From Planctomycetota bacterium (GTDB lineage: Bacteria > Planctomycetota > UBA8108 > UBA1146), in the NCBI GenBank assembly GCA_016776905.1, contig JADHSM010000004.1, positions 124,001-188,000 on the forward strand: a stretch of 64,000 nt of DNA, read 5' to 3'. The notes under the pieces were generated by a model. The model ran no database searches. It saw nothing but the letters and a program-made list of their open reading frames with translations, and was not told where the DNA came from. Below, piece by piece: positions 18,093 through 27,626 of this stretch (positions within the stretch are counted from its first letter, which is position 1; each line of letters begins with the position of its first letter). The translations under genes were made by a program, and so were the position numbers.

Positions 18093-19565
18093 TTACTCGG
18101 TGCGTTCTGTATTCAACGCAAGAAGGAACTCGACGTTTGACGAGGTTTGCTTCAGCTTAGCTTTGAGCATTTCCATGGCCTCCACAGGATTCATATCGTT
18201 GAGGACTTTTCTCAAAATCCACAATCTTTTGATCTCTTCCGGGGTCATGAGGAGTTCTTCTTTACGAGTACCGGATCGATTGATGTCGATGGCGGGCCAT
18301 ACCCTTTTATCGGCGAGGCGGCGATCCAAATGGAGTTCCATGTTTCCTGTGCCCTTGAACTCTTCGAAGATCACCTCGTCCATTCTTGAACCGGTATCAA
18401 TCAAAGCTGTCGCAAGAATCGTCAAGCTGCCGCCTTCTTCGATGTTTCGGGCGGCACCAAAGAATCTTTTGGGTCTCTGGAGGGCACCCGCATCGACTCC
18501 ACCCGACAGGATCCTGCCGGAGTGGGGGGCTTCATTATTGTAGGCTCTTCCCAGTCTTGTAATCGAGTCCAGAAGGATGACGACGTCACGACCGTATTCG
18601 ACAAGTCTTCTGGCTTTCTCGATCACCATCTCCGCAACCTGTACGTGTCGGGAAGCGGGTTCGTCAAATGTAGAAGAGATCACCTCTCCTCTGACATTGC
18701 GCTCCATATCGGTGACTTCCTCAGGACGTTCGTCGATGAGGAGAACCATAAGGTCTACTTCTGGGTGATTCGTAGCGATGGCATTAGCGATCAACTGGAG
18801 GATGATCGTTTTACCAGTTCTGGGAGGAGCGACGATCAGTCCTCTTTGACCTTTTCCAATAGGCGAGATCAGGTCGATCGTTCGAGTTTCATTGACGTCC
18901 TTCTCGGTCTCCATCCGCAGCCTATCATCGGGATAGAGTGGGGTCAGATCATCGAAGACTGCTTTTTGATGGATCTTGTCGGGGTTCTCATAGTTGATCG
19001 CATCCACCTGAAGAAGAGCAAAGTATCTTTCACCTTCTTTAGGAGGACGAACTTGCCCCTGAATCACGGTACCAGTGGTGAGGCCAAATCTGCGAATCTG
19101 CGAGGGAGAAACGTAAATATCGTCTGCACAGGGGAAATAGGAGTAACGGGGTGAGCGAAGAAAGCCGAAACCATCCGGAAGAACTTCCAGAACCCCTTCT
19201 CCGTACATGACACCTGATGCTTTAGCGCGCTCCTTTAGAATCTCAAAAATCAGATCCTGTTTTTTGAGCCCTGTAATTTCCGCAATACCCTCATCACGAG
19301 CCATCGTTTGCAGCTCAGAGATGGTCATTTTGTGCATTTCGGAAAGGTGGAGTTCAGGAACGTGTCCCGAGACCGGAACTGGGATGTCGTCTAACTCTTC
19401 AACATCTTTAGGCAGTCCCTCTAACTTTTGTGGAGGAGGTGAGGTCTTCTTAGACGTTTTTTTAGTGATCCTCTTGCCTGTTTTTTTAGCGACTTTTTTC
19501 CCAGCTTTTTTCGTGGTCTTTTTGCGGGAAGGAGTCGGTCTCCTCGCACCCTTTTCTTCGGTCAT
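18093..19565 (-). CDS. rho: Transcription termination factor Rho
   Basis: 490 aa from the ATG at 19565 (GAGGAACC upstream; an in-frame ATG at 19595 would add 10 residues). A Lys/Thr-rich tail ([18 protein letters not shown]) precedes the Rho N-terminal helical domain, the cold-shock RNA-binding domain ([19 protein letters not shown]), and the RecA-type ATPase with Walker A (APPRTGKT), Walker B ([11 protein letters not shown]) and the Q/R-loop region. It is a hexameric RNA helicase that ends transcription. The basic tail is an extra compared with E. coli Rho (419 aa). It is the last gene of the polA-coaE-rho run. Confidence 0.96.
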   Translation of the reverse strand: MTEEKGARRPTPSRKKTTKKAGKKVAKKTGKRITKKTSKKTSPPPQKLEGLPKDVEELDDIPVPVSGHVPELHLSEMHKMTISELQTMARDEGIAEITGLKKQDLIFEILKERAKASGVMYGEGVLEVLPDGFGFLRSPRYSYFPCADDIYVSPSQIRRFGLTTGTVIQGQVRPPKEGERYFALLQVDAINYENPDKIHQKAVFDDLTPLYPDDRLRMETEKDVNETRTIDLISPIGKGQRGLIVAPPRTGKTIILQLIANAIATNHPEVDLMVLLIDERPEEVTDMERNVRGEVISSTFDEPASRHVQVAEMVIEKARRLVEYGRDVVILLDSITRLGRAYNNEAPHSGRILSGGVDAGALQRPKRFFGAARNIEEGGSLTILATALIDTGSRMDEVIFEEFKGTGNMELHLDRRLADKRVWPAIDINRSGTRKEELLMTPEEIKRLWILRKVLNDMNPVEAMEMLKAKLKQTSSNVEFLLALNTERTE

Positions 19566-19616
19566 TGGTTCCTCGGTGTCATACTTTTTCCTCATCCATG
19601 GGAGTGAGTGTTCACC

Positions 19617-20321
19617 TTAGTTTTCAGGTGATGGGTTCGTGAGATCCTGAATCCAGCTATCCAGGACTGCCTGACAGTGGGCTATCCGTTCCTCATCAGA
19701 TAATCCGTTTGCATTCTGGATCACGTCGGAGGCTCCTGCCTTTTTGTCCTTGAGGGAGAACTGTGCCGATTCTCTTCGACTTCTCTCTCCAGGCTGCCAG
19801 CCCCGGTTTTGGACAACCCGGGTTTCCCGATCAGAGTCGGGAGCATCCACGAAGAGAATCCTGTTCACTTTGTTCCTGTAGGGAGAAGTTTCAAGGAGGG
19901 GGATATCGAGAAGAATCCATACCCGGCCCTCCGGGAGTGGACTGTTCTTATCGAACCCTATTGTGGAGAGTTTAGCAAGTGCATCATCTATTCGACTTCT
20001 CACCTCGGGGTGAACGAGGGATTCAAGGACCTTTCTCGCAGCAGGGTCCGAGAAGACAATTGATGAGATGAGTGCTCTATTTGCCCCTCCGTGGCTATTT
20101 GTGACATCTTTCCCCCAAGTTTGGGAGAGTTCATTGAGGATCTCGGCGCGTTCAAGAATTTCGCCAGCCACCTCGTCGGCATCGATACGATGGGCTCCTA
20201 ATTTTTCAAATTCTTTGGCGATGGTGCTTTTTCCGGAACCTATTCCCCCGGTGACAGCAGTCATGAAAGGAGTTGGAAGAGAGCGGCTCGGATGGTTGTG
20301 GTCTGGATTACTTGGAGGCAT
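19617..20321 (-). CDS. coaE: Dephospho-CoA kinase
   Basis: 234 aa from the ATG at 20321, which overlaps the end of polA by 14 bp; an upstream in-frame ATG at 20366 would overlap by 59 bp. It has the P-loop TGGIGSGKST, the CoaE signature GAHRIDADEVAGEI and the lid-region motif ENRGW-like VQNRGW. It phosphorylates the ribose 3'-OH of dephospho-CoA, the last step of CoA synthesis. A polA-coaE-rho gene order is seen in several bacterial groups. Confidence 0.93.
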   Translation of the reverse strand: MPPSNPDHNHPSRSLPTPFMTAVTGGIGSGKSTIAKEFEKLGAHRIDADEVAGEILERAEILNELSQTWGKDVTNSHGGANRALISSIVFSDPAARKVLESLVHPEVRSRIDDALAKLSTIGFDKNSPLPEGRVWILLDIPLLETSPYRNKVNRILFVDAPDSDRETRVVQNRGWQPGERSRRESAQFSLKDKKAGASDVIQNANGLSDEERIAHCQAVLDSWIQDLTNPSPEN

Positions 20322-23073
20322 CGAACCAGTCTTTTCCTGTATTGACTTCGACTTCCAGGGGAACACTCAGATCCATCACATGGATCATCGCATCCCTGAG
20401 CCACTGGCGACAATTTTCCACTTCCTGGATAGGAACCTCGAGGAGGAGTTCGTCATGGATTTGAAGCAAGAGACGACAATCTCTGTCTTCAAGTTGGCAT
20501 TGACGGTGAACCTCGATCATCGCCAATTTGATCATATCGGCCGCTGATCCCTGCACGACACTATTGATGGCATATCTTTCTCCCTGCGCTTTCTCTCGTG
20601 CTACACGAGAAAGGATCTCAGGAACGGGACGCCGTCGTCCATATAGGGTTCTCACCTCGCCCGTCTTTGCGGCATCTAATTTTGTCTGTTCCATCCAACT
20701 TTGAACGGCAGGAAATTGCTGAAAATAGTCTTCGATAAATTGCTTAGCCTCAGCGACAGGAATCGAGAGATCTCTGGAGAGTCCGAATGCTCCCATTCCG
20801 TACATCAATCCGAAATTTACAGCCTTCGCTGCGGCTCGCTCATCCTTTGTCACTTCTTCATGAGTTTTTCCGTGAATACGGGCGGCGACTGAGGCGTGGA
20901 TATCCACACCGTCATGAATGGCCTGGAGGAGTCCTTCGTCCGCCGTCAGATGAGCGAGAAGACGTAGTTCGACCTGAGAATAGTCCGCACTGACAAAAAT
21001 ACAGCCTTCTCGATTGGGGACGAAGGCTTTACGAATTCTTCGTCCTTCCTCTGATCGGATTGGAATGTTCTGCAAATTGGGTCGATTGGAAGCCAAACGT
21101 CCAGTGGCTGTCACCGTTTGGCGAAAATCAGTGTGAATGCGTTGCGTGACAGGATGTAAATGCTGCGGGAGAGCTTGAACGTAGGTCGAAAGAAGTTTCG
21201 CAAGACTGCGATGCCTGAGAATCGTGGTGGGCAAGATTTGTTCAGGATGTCGAATGGACAATTCTTCAAGAGTCTCTGCTTTGACGCTGACTCCCGTCTT
21301 TGTTTTTGGAAGTCCTTTCGTTGGAAGTTTCAGGTCTTCAAAAAGGACCTTCTGCAATTGCTTCGGACTCCCGATGTTGAAAGGGCCACCGGCCTCTTCA
21401 TGAATCTCTGACTCGAGGCGATTGAGTTCCTCTGTAAGAGTTTCTTCTTGTTCACTGAGACGTTTTTCGTCCAGTGAGATCCCTTCACGTTCCATCGACG
21501 TCAAGACTTCGATGAGCGGTAGTTCAATTTCGTCATAGACGCGGGCCAGGTCGTTGTCATCGATATCTTTACGCAGGTTATCACTGAGTCGAAGTGTGAA
21601 GTCTGCGTCCTCTGCGGCGTATTCAGTAATTTTTTCAGGTTCGATTTGATCCATGGAGATTTGGTCATTCCCAGATCCGATCAAACTTTTGATCGAAATC
21701 ATGGAATGGCCCAGTCTTTCTCCTACGAGATCGTCGAGTCCGTAGCGTCCCCTTAAAGAGTTCACAAGGTATGCAGCGATCATTGGATCACCACTGATCC
21801 CTTGAATCTCAATGCCTTGAGTTCGCATCACCTGAGCATCGAACTTCATATTCTGACCGATTTTTCCAATGGATGGATCTTCCAAAATTGGCCTGAGGCG
21901 TTCGAGGACTTCTTCCTTGGGAAGGGGGCAATTGTCGGTAGGTGAGTAGAAGGGAATATACCAAGCCTCTGCCTCTTGTACGGCAATACTGCAACCGACA
22001 GCAAATCCTCCTATGGAGTCGAGAGAGTTCGTTTCGGTATCGAATGCAAATCTTCCCTCAGATCGACAGGCTTCAATAACAGCATCCAACTTTTCAAAGG
22101 TATCGACGTACTTGTAATCGACTTTTTCAGCGATCGCTGTGGAAGCTTTTTGACGAGTGGGTTCTGCAGTTGCTGGTGGAGAATCGAAACCGGAAAAGAG
22201 ATCTGCTTCAACTTTTTCTGCAGGTTCCAACATTTTGAGAAATCTTCTGAAGCCAAGTTCTCTGAACAAGTCCGCCAGAGCTTCGTGATCAGGTTCGATC
22301 CGCGCTAAATCTTCAGGGTTCTGCTGAAGAGGAGTTTCTAAGGAAAGTGTGACTAATTCTTTTGAGAGGGTCATCGCATCGGGATTTGCCCGAACTTTTT
22401 TCAATGCACTCGCTGGAATTCCATCCGGGACTGGATCGTTAAGGAGAGTGAAGGGGTCCTCGACGTGATCTAAAATTTTCACGGCAGTCTTTGGACCTAC
22501 TCCGGCAACCCCCGGTATGTTATCTGAACTGTCGCCGACGAGAGTCTGATATGAGATCACCTGATCAGGACGGATTCCTTTTTTTTCCAATAGTTCGTCA
22601 GGCCCGTACAAGTTCCAATTTTTTTCGTCGAGGAATTGAACCCTTGAGGAAATGACTTGCTCAAGATCTTTGTCTCGAGTGAGTAGCCGCACGTCCATAT
22701 CTTTTGCTTCAGCAAGACGTGACATCGTCGCCAGGCAGTCGTCTGCTTCGTGGTGGTCGGATTTCAGTATGGGCACACGGAAAGCCTCTAACATCCGATC
22801 GATGTATGGCAATTGGGTGCGAAGTTCTTCCGGCATCGCATCTCGGTTGGCTTTGTATTGATCGTACATTTGGTGGCGAAAAGTCGGCCCGTCACACTCC
22901 ATCGCTACTGCCCAATGGCTGACATCGAGGTCTCGGCAGAGCCTCAGGAGCAAATCTGTGATCACATAAATCGCTTGAACCTGCATCCCAGCGCTATTGG
23001 TCAGGGGCCGCATTCCGAAATGGCCCCTGTAGATCTGGTAGCGGCCATCGATCAGGAAGAGTGTCCTAGACAT
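20308..23073 (-). CDS. polA: DNA polymerase I
   Basis: 921 aa, full length. The 5'-3' exonuclease domain is N-terminal (LFLIDGRYQIYRGHF, SDHHEADDCLATM). The 3'-5' proofreading domain appears intact, with FDTETNSLD carrying the DxE catalytic pair. The polymerase domain has motif A (DYSQVELRLLAHL), the O-helix region (KAVNFGLMYGMGAFGLS) and motif C (QIHDELLLEVP). It functions in repair synthesis and primer removal. An intact proofreading site is notable because several phyla lack it. Confidence 0.97.
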   Translation of the reverse strand: MSRTLFLIDGRYQIYRGHFGMRPLTNSAGMQVQAIYVITDLLLRLCRDLDVSHWAVAMECDGPTFRHQMYDQYKANRDAMPEELRTQLPYIDRMLEAFRVPILKSDHHEADDCLATMSRLAEAKDMDVRLLTRDKDLEQVISSRVQFLDEKNWNLYGPDELLEKKGIRPDQVISYQTLVGDSSDNIPGVAGVGPKTAVKILDHVEDPFTLLNDPVPDGIPASALKKVRANPDAMTLSKELVTLSLETPLQQNPEDLARIEPDHEALADLFRELGFRRFLKMLEPAEKVEADLFSGFDSPPATAEPTRQKASTAIAEKVDYKYVDTFEKLDAVIEACRSEGRFAFDTETNSLDSIGGFAVGCSIAVQEAEAWYIPFYSPTDNCPLPKEEVLERLRPILEDPSIGKIGQNMKFDAQVMRTQGIEIQGISGDPMIAAYLVNSLRGRYGLDDLVGERLGHSMISIKSLIGSGNDQISMDQIEPEKITEYAAEDADFTLRLSDNLRKDIDDNDLARVYDEIELPLIEVLTSMEREGISLDEKRLSEQEETLTEELNRLESEIHEEAGGPFNIGSPKQLQKVLFEDLKLPTKGLPKTKTGVSVKAETLEELSIRHPEQILPTTILRHRSLAKLLSTYVQALPQHLHPVTQRIHTDFRQTVTATGRLASNRPNLQNIPIRSEEGRRIRKAFVPNREGCIFVSADYSQVELRLLAHLTADEGLLQAIHDGVDIHASVAARIHGKTHEEVTKDERAAAKAVNFGLMYGMGAFGLSRDLSIPVAEAKQFIEDYFQQFPAVQSWMEQTKLDAAKTGEVRTLYGRRRPVPEILSRVAREKAQGERYAINSVVQGSAADMIKLAMIEVHRQCQLEDRDCRLLLQIHDELLLEVPIQEVENCRQWLRDAMIHVMDLSVPLEVEVNTGKDWFDASK

Positions 23074-23552
23074 GATTGAGGCCCTTCAGGGGACTATTGC
23101 GCTTTTCTGGATCCGGCTGCAGGAGAGAAATTGCAGAGGTGGAAAGCACGAGGATACAGAGAACCTAGCGTATCCGTCTTTCCCCGGCAATATGGCGTTT
23201 CAGGGCTTCTTGACGAGGTACCCTTGTGGACTTAGGATCATCGCTTCCGGATAACCGTTGGTGGTGAACTGTCTCTCCTGTTTGCTCCTCTTCGTGAGGA
23301 GAGTCCTGAGCAGGGGAAATGACCCATGACCAGAAAGTAATCCTTTGGACGGGTTTGCGAAGTAGATTTTTTGCTCCGCAAATTCAAATACTCGGATGGA
23401 AATGAACTGATGTCCCCGTGTTTGCTCGGGTGGGTCCTTTGATCCCAAAAAGGGATCCCAGAGTCCAGCAAAGGCGTTCAGGTCGTCTGAATAAATGATC
23501 AACTGCATTGCCTTACAGGCAGAAACTTGGCAGGCAATAAGGAGGAGTCTCC
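23074..23552. other. Intergenic region upstream of polA and of the coiled-coil membrane protein
   Basis: A 479-bp gap between divergent genes. It contains one weakly supported minus-strand reading frame (23200-23508, separate entry) and a short hairpin (gatccc-aaaaa-gggatc, around 23450). Promoters for both flanking genes must lie here, but none is clear-cut. Confidence 0.4.
23200..23508 (-). CDS. Possible small hypothetical protein (102 aa)
   Basis: An ATG-started 102-aa frame upstream of polA on the same strand. It is mixed in composition and has a plausible globular pattern (ISIRVFEFAEQKIYF) but no recognised motif, and no good Shine-Dalgarno precedes the ATG. It may be real or a chance frame. 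Confidence 0.3.
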   Translation of the reverse strand: MQLIIYSDDLNAFAGLWDPFLGSKDPPEQTRGHQFISIRVFEFAEQKIYFANPSKGLLSGHGSFPLLRTLLTKRSKQERQFTTNGYPEAMILSPQGYLVKKP

Positions 23553-24764
23553 ATGGCCCGAAATCAGGGGGGAGCCCAGCTCTCTTTTCTCATCGTCTCT
23601 TTGATTCTAAATCTGGGACTTGCATTCGTCATCTTCAGTATGAATGGCGAATATCAACGTGAATTGTCTAGCAAGATAGATGCAAAGGAAAAGCTCGATC
23701 TCAAAAGTGACGAGGTTAAAGCGCTCACTGAAGAGATTTTCGGTATGCGCAATCTCATTCAAGGAGCCGACGATCTTGCCGTTCCAACAGATGAGGTGCA
23801 GAGTCTTATCGACAAGGCCGGATCTGAAATTGCTACAGCGAAGGGATCCTCGAATCCCCGCAGCTATGCTTCGTTAACCGATCTCTACTCCGACTCCATC
23901 GATACTATTCGATTCTTGAATAACGAATTGAACAGTCAAAGATCTCTCGCTGAAGCGAAGGATCAGGAGTTCATGGAAACCGTCACCTCAAAAAGTAATC
24001 TGGGTTCCCAGTTGAATGAGGAAATCGACGGATTGCGGGGCGAGGTGAATGATTTCCAGGTTCAGTTGGAACAATCCAGATCACGGGCCCGCGAGGAGAG
24101 CACTCGTCTTCTTGAGGAAAATGAACAGTTGGTTCAGGATCACAGCGCCATGGTCTACAAGTTGCAGAGAGATCTCAGCATCACTCAAAACTTGCTTCAG
24201 CGTTCCAATGATCGTATTGAAGAACTCAAGCGTGAAATCGTTCGTGAGCAAACATTTGCCATGATCGAGCCGGATGGCGAAATCCTGAACGTTTCCGAAG
24301 AACTCGGAAAAGCATGGATCAGCCTCGGAACTAAGAACAAGCTTCGCAGAGGACTCGTCTTTGACGTTTTCGCCTACCAAAAAGGCGGAAAGCGAATCAG
24401 CAAAGGTCGTGTCGAGGTCCTCAAGGTGGAATCTGACTTCTCAGAAGTGGCAGTTTTGGAGAACCTGGATCGATTCAATCCCATCTCCGCCGGTGACCAG
24501 ATCACCAGTCCCTTCTTTGACCAGTCTGACGTCCCTCACTTTGTCTTCGCGGGAGAAGTTGCCACCAACGGTAAGTACTCTGTGGAGGACATGGTGCGTA
24601 AAATCGAACTCTTCGGGGGTGTTGTTTCCACCTCAGTGGCTCTCGATACAGATTTCGTCGTCGCTGTAAAAGGCTACGAGGAAACTGAAGAGTACGGTCT
24701 CGCAAGAGATTTGGGTGTCACGATTCTTCGTGAGCAGGAGTTGCTTGATTTCATTGATTTCTAA
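23553..24764 (+). CDS. Membrane-anchored coiled-coil protein with C-terminal BRCT-like domain
   Basis: 403 aa; GGAGG precedes the ATG. One N-terminal membrane helix (residues 10-30, LSFLIVSLILNLGLAFVIF) is followed by a long coiled coil (about 35-225, charged heptads) and a small beta domain (about 240-325; RRGLVFDVFAYQKGGKRISKGRVEVLKV). The last 76 residues match a BRCT pattern: FVFAGEVATNGKYSVEDM, IELFGGVV, TDFVVAV, ARDLGVTILREQELLDFI. BRCT domains bind phosphopeptides or DNA ends and are usually cytoplasmic, so the orientation of this protein is a question. The gene is monocistronic, with a terminator 50 bp downstream. Confidence 0.75.
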   Translation: MARNQGGAQLSFLIVSLILNLGLAFVIFSMNGEYQRELSSKIDAKEKLDLKSDEVKALTEEIFGMRNLIQGADDLAVPTDEVQSLIDKAGSEIATAKGSSNPRSYASLTDLYSDSIDTIRFLNNELNSQRSLAEAKDQEFMETVTSKSNLGSQLNEEIDGLRGEVNDFQVQLEQSRSRAREESTRLLEENEQLVQDHSAMVYKLQRDLSITQNLLQRSNDRIEELKREIVREQTFAMIEPDGEILNVSEELGKAWISLGTKNKLRRGLVFDVFAYQKGGKRISKGRVEVLKVESDFSEVAVLENLDRFNPISAGDQITSPFFDQSDVPHFVFAGEVATNGKYSVEDMVRKIELFGGVVSTSVALDTDFVVAVKGYEETEEYGLARDLGVTILREQELLDFIDF

Positions 24765-24813
24765 TCAGTTTTTCATGATCGATAAGATCAGGAATATCTG
24801 AGGAGAAAAAGGT

Positions 24814-24850
24814 AAAGGGGTGATCGCAAAAAGCGATCACCCCTTTTTTC
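24814..24850 (+). terminator. Intrinsic terminator after the BRCT-like protein gene
   Basis: aaaggggtgatcgc / gcgatcacccctttt stem with an AAAAA loop and six T. Perfectly paired. Confidence 0.95.
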
Positions 24851-25054
24851 ATGTCCTTGAGGGGGTTTGAGCACTCTTCGATCACAATTATGAGGAATTC
24901 AGGAAAATGAGGCTCTCAGTGGGGTCAGCGTTAGATTCTTGTCAGCAAACAGGAAGACTCCTCCGAAGAATTTGAAGGTAGTGTTTCTCCATGTCATCAT
25001 GATCTTGTCAAAACGTGGAAAACAGAAGATCTCAATAGAAAAGGCGAACCTCGA

Positions 25055-26380
25055 ATGTCCGACAGTGACAATAAGGATTCGGATCCCGATTTGAAAACGA
25101 TGTCCTTTGGGGATCACCTCGAGGAACTGAGGACCCGTCTGCTGAGATCTCTTTTGATCTTGATCGTCTTTGCGGGCATCGCTCTCGTTTATCAAGGGGA
25201 GTTGATGACGATCATCACAGCTCCGCACCGCAAGGCGATGACTCAGATTGAATCCGCCCGTGTTGTTCAACGGATTGAGCAAGAAGTTGCTGGTATCAAA
25301 TCCATCACTGATCTTTTCGTTGACGAGCAAGCCTCGCGGATACTTCAACTCTCGATCAATAAGGGACAATGGTGGGATCGTTGGGAAGCCTTTCGGGAAC
25401 AAGCGCCTTCTACAGGACCATTAGCAGATTTCGCTGATCTCGTCGAAGAGCGAGCTGAAATTCTGGATGGAACTCTCAAAACCGGTGACATCCTTGAAAG
25501 AACACCATCCAGTCTGCTTGTGAGTGGTGAGATACTCCAGGAAGTGAGCGAGGCCGGTCAAGCACCTTGGGGTAACCAATCCACTCTGATGAAACTCGGT
25601 GACGATCTACTGATACTGAGAGAACGCTGGCTGAGTTGGAGACAAGGCAGTCATGACATTGATCCGGTTGCCGTTCCGGAACTGACGTTGGCCGAGCAGA
25701 AAGCGCTTGAAGAAAATCTTCGAAGCGTGGCGAATAAAACTGAAGCTTTGGAGAGAACGATAGATGATTGGGTGACGTGGAGGGTCAAAGGAAAGCCCTT
25801 GGTGTTGCTCTCCTATACCGAAGCGTTCTTCGCTTACGTTAAATTGGGTCTCTTCCTAGGCCTCATTTGCACTCTTCCTTGGATCACTGCCGAGATATGG
25901 CAATTTATTGCTGCGGGTTTGTATCCAGGTGAACGCAAATCGGTAAGGCCATTTATTCCATTGGCATTCCTTCTTTTGGCCGGCGGCGTCAATTTTGCAT
26001 ACTGGATTTTAGTCCCCGTCGGACTTTCATTTCTGGGGGGATATGGAGACCCTTCGCTTCTCGCGAATAGTTTTACTTTGAAGGATTATATGGGATTGGT
26101 CTTTACCCTCGTTCTGGGTATGGGACTGATCTTCCAGTTGCCTCTCTTGATGATACTTCTTTCAAAAACTGGCGTAGTGAGTGTCGAAATGTTTCGTCAA
26201 TATCGAAAAGTCTCAATCTTGTCTGCCATGATCTTGGGAGCATTTTTAACTCCACCCGACGTCGTGACACAATTACTCATGGCTGGGCCCCTCGTCATAC
26301 TTTATGAAGTTGGAATCCTTGCTTGCGTCACGCTGGGGAAATCATCTATTGAATCAGACAGCAGAGATCTCAAATCCTGA
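25055..26380 (+). CDS. tatC: Sec-independent (Tat) translocase TatC with a large loop insertion
   Basis: 441 aa against about 250 in typical TatC. The N-terminal signature MSFGDHLEELRTRLLRSL, TM1 (about 31-48), the P1-loop remnant YTEAFFAYVKLGLF, the TAEIWQFIAAGLYPGER loop with its conserved Glu, and TM3-TM6 are all present. Between APHRKAM (residue ~62) and KPLVLLSYTEAFF (~247) lie about 180 extra residues, mostly helical and charged, with no recognised domain. By topology they sit in the first periplasmic loop. The reading frame is continuous and no frameshift is needed. tatA and tatB are not nearby. cinA starts 10 bp after the stop. Confidence 0.9.
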   Translation: MSDSDNKDSDPDLKTMSFGDHLEELRTRLLRSLLILIVFAGIALVYQGELMTIITAPHRKAMTQIESARVVQRIEQEVAGIKSITDLFVDEQASRILQLSINKGQWWDRWEAFREQAPSTGPLADFADLVEERAEILDGTLKTGDILERTPSSLLVSGEILQEVSEAGQAPWGNQSTLMKLGDDLLILRERWLSWRQGSHDIDPVAVPELTLAEQKALEENLRSVANKTEALERTIDDWVTWRVKGKPLVLLSYTEAFFAYVKLGLFLGLICTLPWITAEIWQFIAAGLYPGERKSVRPFIPLAFLLLAGGVNFAYWILVPVGLSFLGGYGDPSLLANSFTLKDYMGLVFTLVLGMGLIFQLPLLMILLSKTGVVSVEMFRQYRKVSILSAMILGAFLTPPDVVTQLLMAGPLVILYEVGILACVTLGKSSIESDSRDLKS

Positions 26381-26390
26381 GGAGAAAATA

Positions 26391-27626
26391 TTGATCACAG
26401 TAGGGGTGATATCTGTCGGCGACGAGATACTTGAAGGACGAGTTCTCGATGCCCACTCCCAAACCATTTCTGAAAAATTACTGGGTACCGCAGCACAGGT
26501 GAAATGGCACCTGAGTGTTGGTGATGCACCTGGAGAACTGTCAGCAGCGTTACAAGATAAATCGAGTCAGGCTGATTGGATAATTATCTCGGGTGGCCTG
26601 GGGCCTACAGAAGACGATCGAACTCGCCAAGAGGTCTCCAATGCGTTCGGATTAAACCTGCTGGAGATTCCTCATGTCTGGGACGGAATAAAAAACCGTA
26701 TGCGGGCTCATGGTGTCGAGCCAGCGGAGAACAACAGACGGCAGGCTTTTTTCCCCGAGGGGGCTCGTATCCTCGAAAATTCTAGAGGCAGTGCTCCTGG
26801 ATTTGTTATTGAGGATTCTTCGGAGCGCAAAGTTTTTGCTCTTCCCGGAGTACCGCATGAGTTCAAGGGGATGTTGGCAGACTTTGTTCTTCCTGAAGTG
26901 GCTGCGCTCAAGGGTGACGTGAAGAGTGGGGAGATATTGGATTTCGTCGCGGTGCCCGAGTCCAAACTGGATGAGTGGATTGCAAAACGTGTTCCCGCTG
27001 ACGTTCTCTATCATATTTGTGTTCGTAACTGGGGGCAGATCGAAGTGCGTCTTCCAGTGGGGGTTTCACTCACCCAAGAAGTGAAAGAGGAGTTCAAAGG
27101 ACATTTCCTTGGGACTGGAGGTTTGTCCATCGAAGAGCACCTGATCCAAAGTGCGATCCGATCTAAAATGAGTCTGACGACAGCAGAGTCTTGCACAGGG
27201 GGCATGATCAGTAGTCGGCTGGTGAATGTTCCAGGGTCGAGTCGGGTATTTCCCTGTGGTTGGGTGTGTTACTCGAACCCTTCGAAAACTCGAGAACTCG
27301 ACGTTGATCCTCGATTGATGGATCTCCATGGAGCTGTCAGTCAGGAAGTGGTTGAGCAGATGGCGCAAAACGCCCGTATCAAGGCGGGCACTGATTTAGC
27401 GGTCTCGGTGAGTGGAGTCGCAGGTCCGGATGGGGGAACTTCCCAAAAACCGGTAGGTACTGTTTGGGTGGCGCTCTCCACCCGAAACTCCATCGCTTCA
27501 CATTGTTATCAATTGAACGGAGACCGGACAAGAATCCGGGGATTGACCACAAACCTTGCATTATTGGCATTACATTCCATGGTGCGAAAACAGGAGATAC
27601 CCGGTTGGCTTCCAAACCCGTCCTAA
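26391..27626 (+). CDS. cinA: CinA-family protein (competence/damage-inducible; NMN deamidase-like C-terminus)
   Basis: 411 aa from the TTG at 26391, with GAGGAG eight bases upstream; an ATG at 26304 would overlap tatC by 77 bp and adds non-conserved sequence. An N-terminal MoCF-like domain (ISVGDEILEGRVLDAHSQ, SGGLGPTEDDRTRQEV) is followed by the C-terminal CinA domain (TTAESCTGGMISSRLVNVPGSS, SGVAGPDGGT) known for NMN deamidase activity in pyridine nucleotide salvage. It overlaps the next gene by 22 bp. Confidence 0.92.
   Translation: MITVGVISVGDEILEGRVLDAHSQTISEKLLGTAAQVKWHLSVGDAPGELSAALQDKSSQADWIIISGGLGPTEDDRTRQEVSNAFGLNLLEIPHVWDGIKNRMRAHGVEPAENNRRQAFFPEGARILENSRGSAPGFVIEDSSERKVFALPGVPHEFKGMLADFVLPEVAALKGDVKSGEILDFVAVPESKLDEWIAKRVPADVLYHICVRNWGQIEVRLPVGVSLTQEVKEEFKGHFLGTGGLSIEEHLIQSAIRSKMSLTTAESCTGGMISSRLVNVPGSSRVFPCGWVCYSNPSKTRELDVDPRLMDLHGAVSQEVVEQMAQNARIKAGTDLAVSVSGVAGPDGGTSQKPVGTVWVALSTRNSIASHCYQLNGDRTRIRGLTTNLALLALHSMVRKQEIPGWLPNPS

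Noticed and set aside
24899-25402. A 167-codon minus-strand frame before and within tatC
   Set aside because: It overlaps the conserved N-terminus of tatC, has no recognisable domain and no good ribosome site; it is an antisense shadow.
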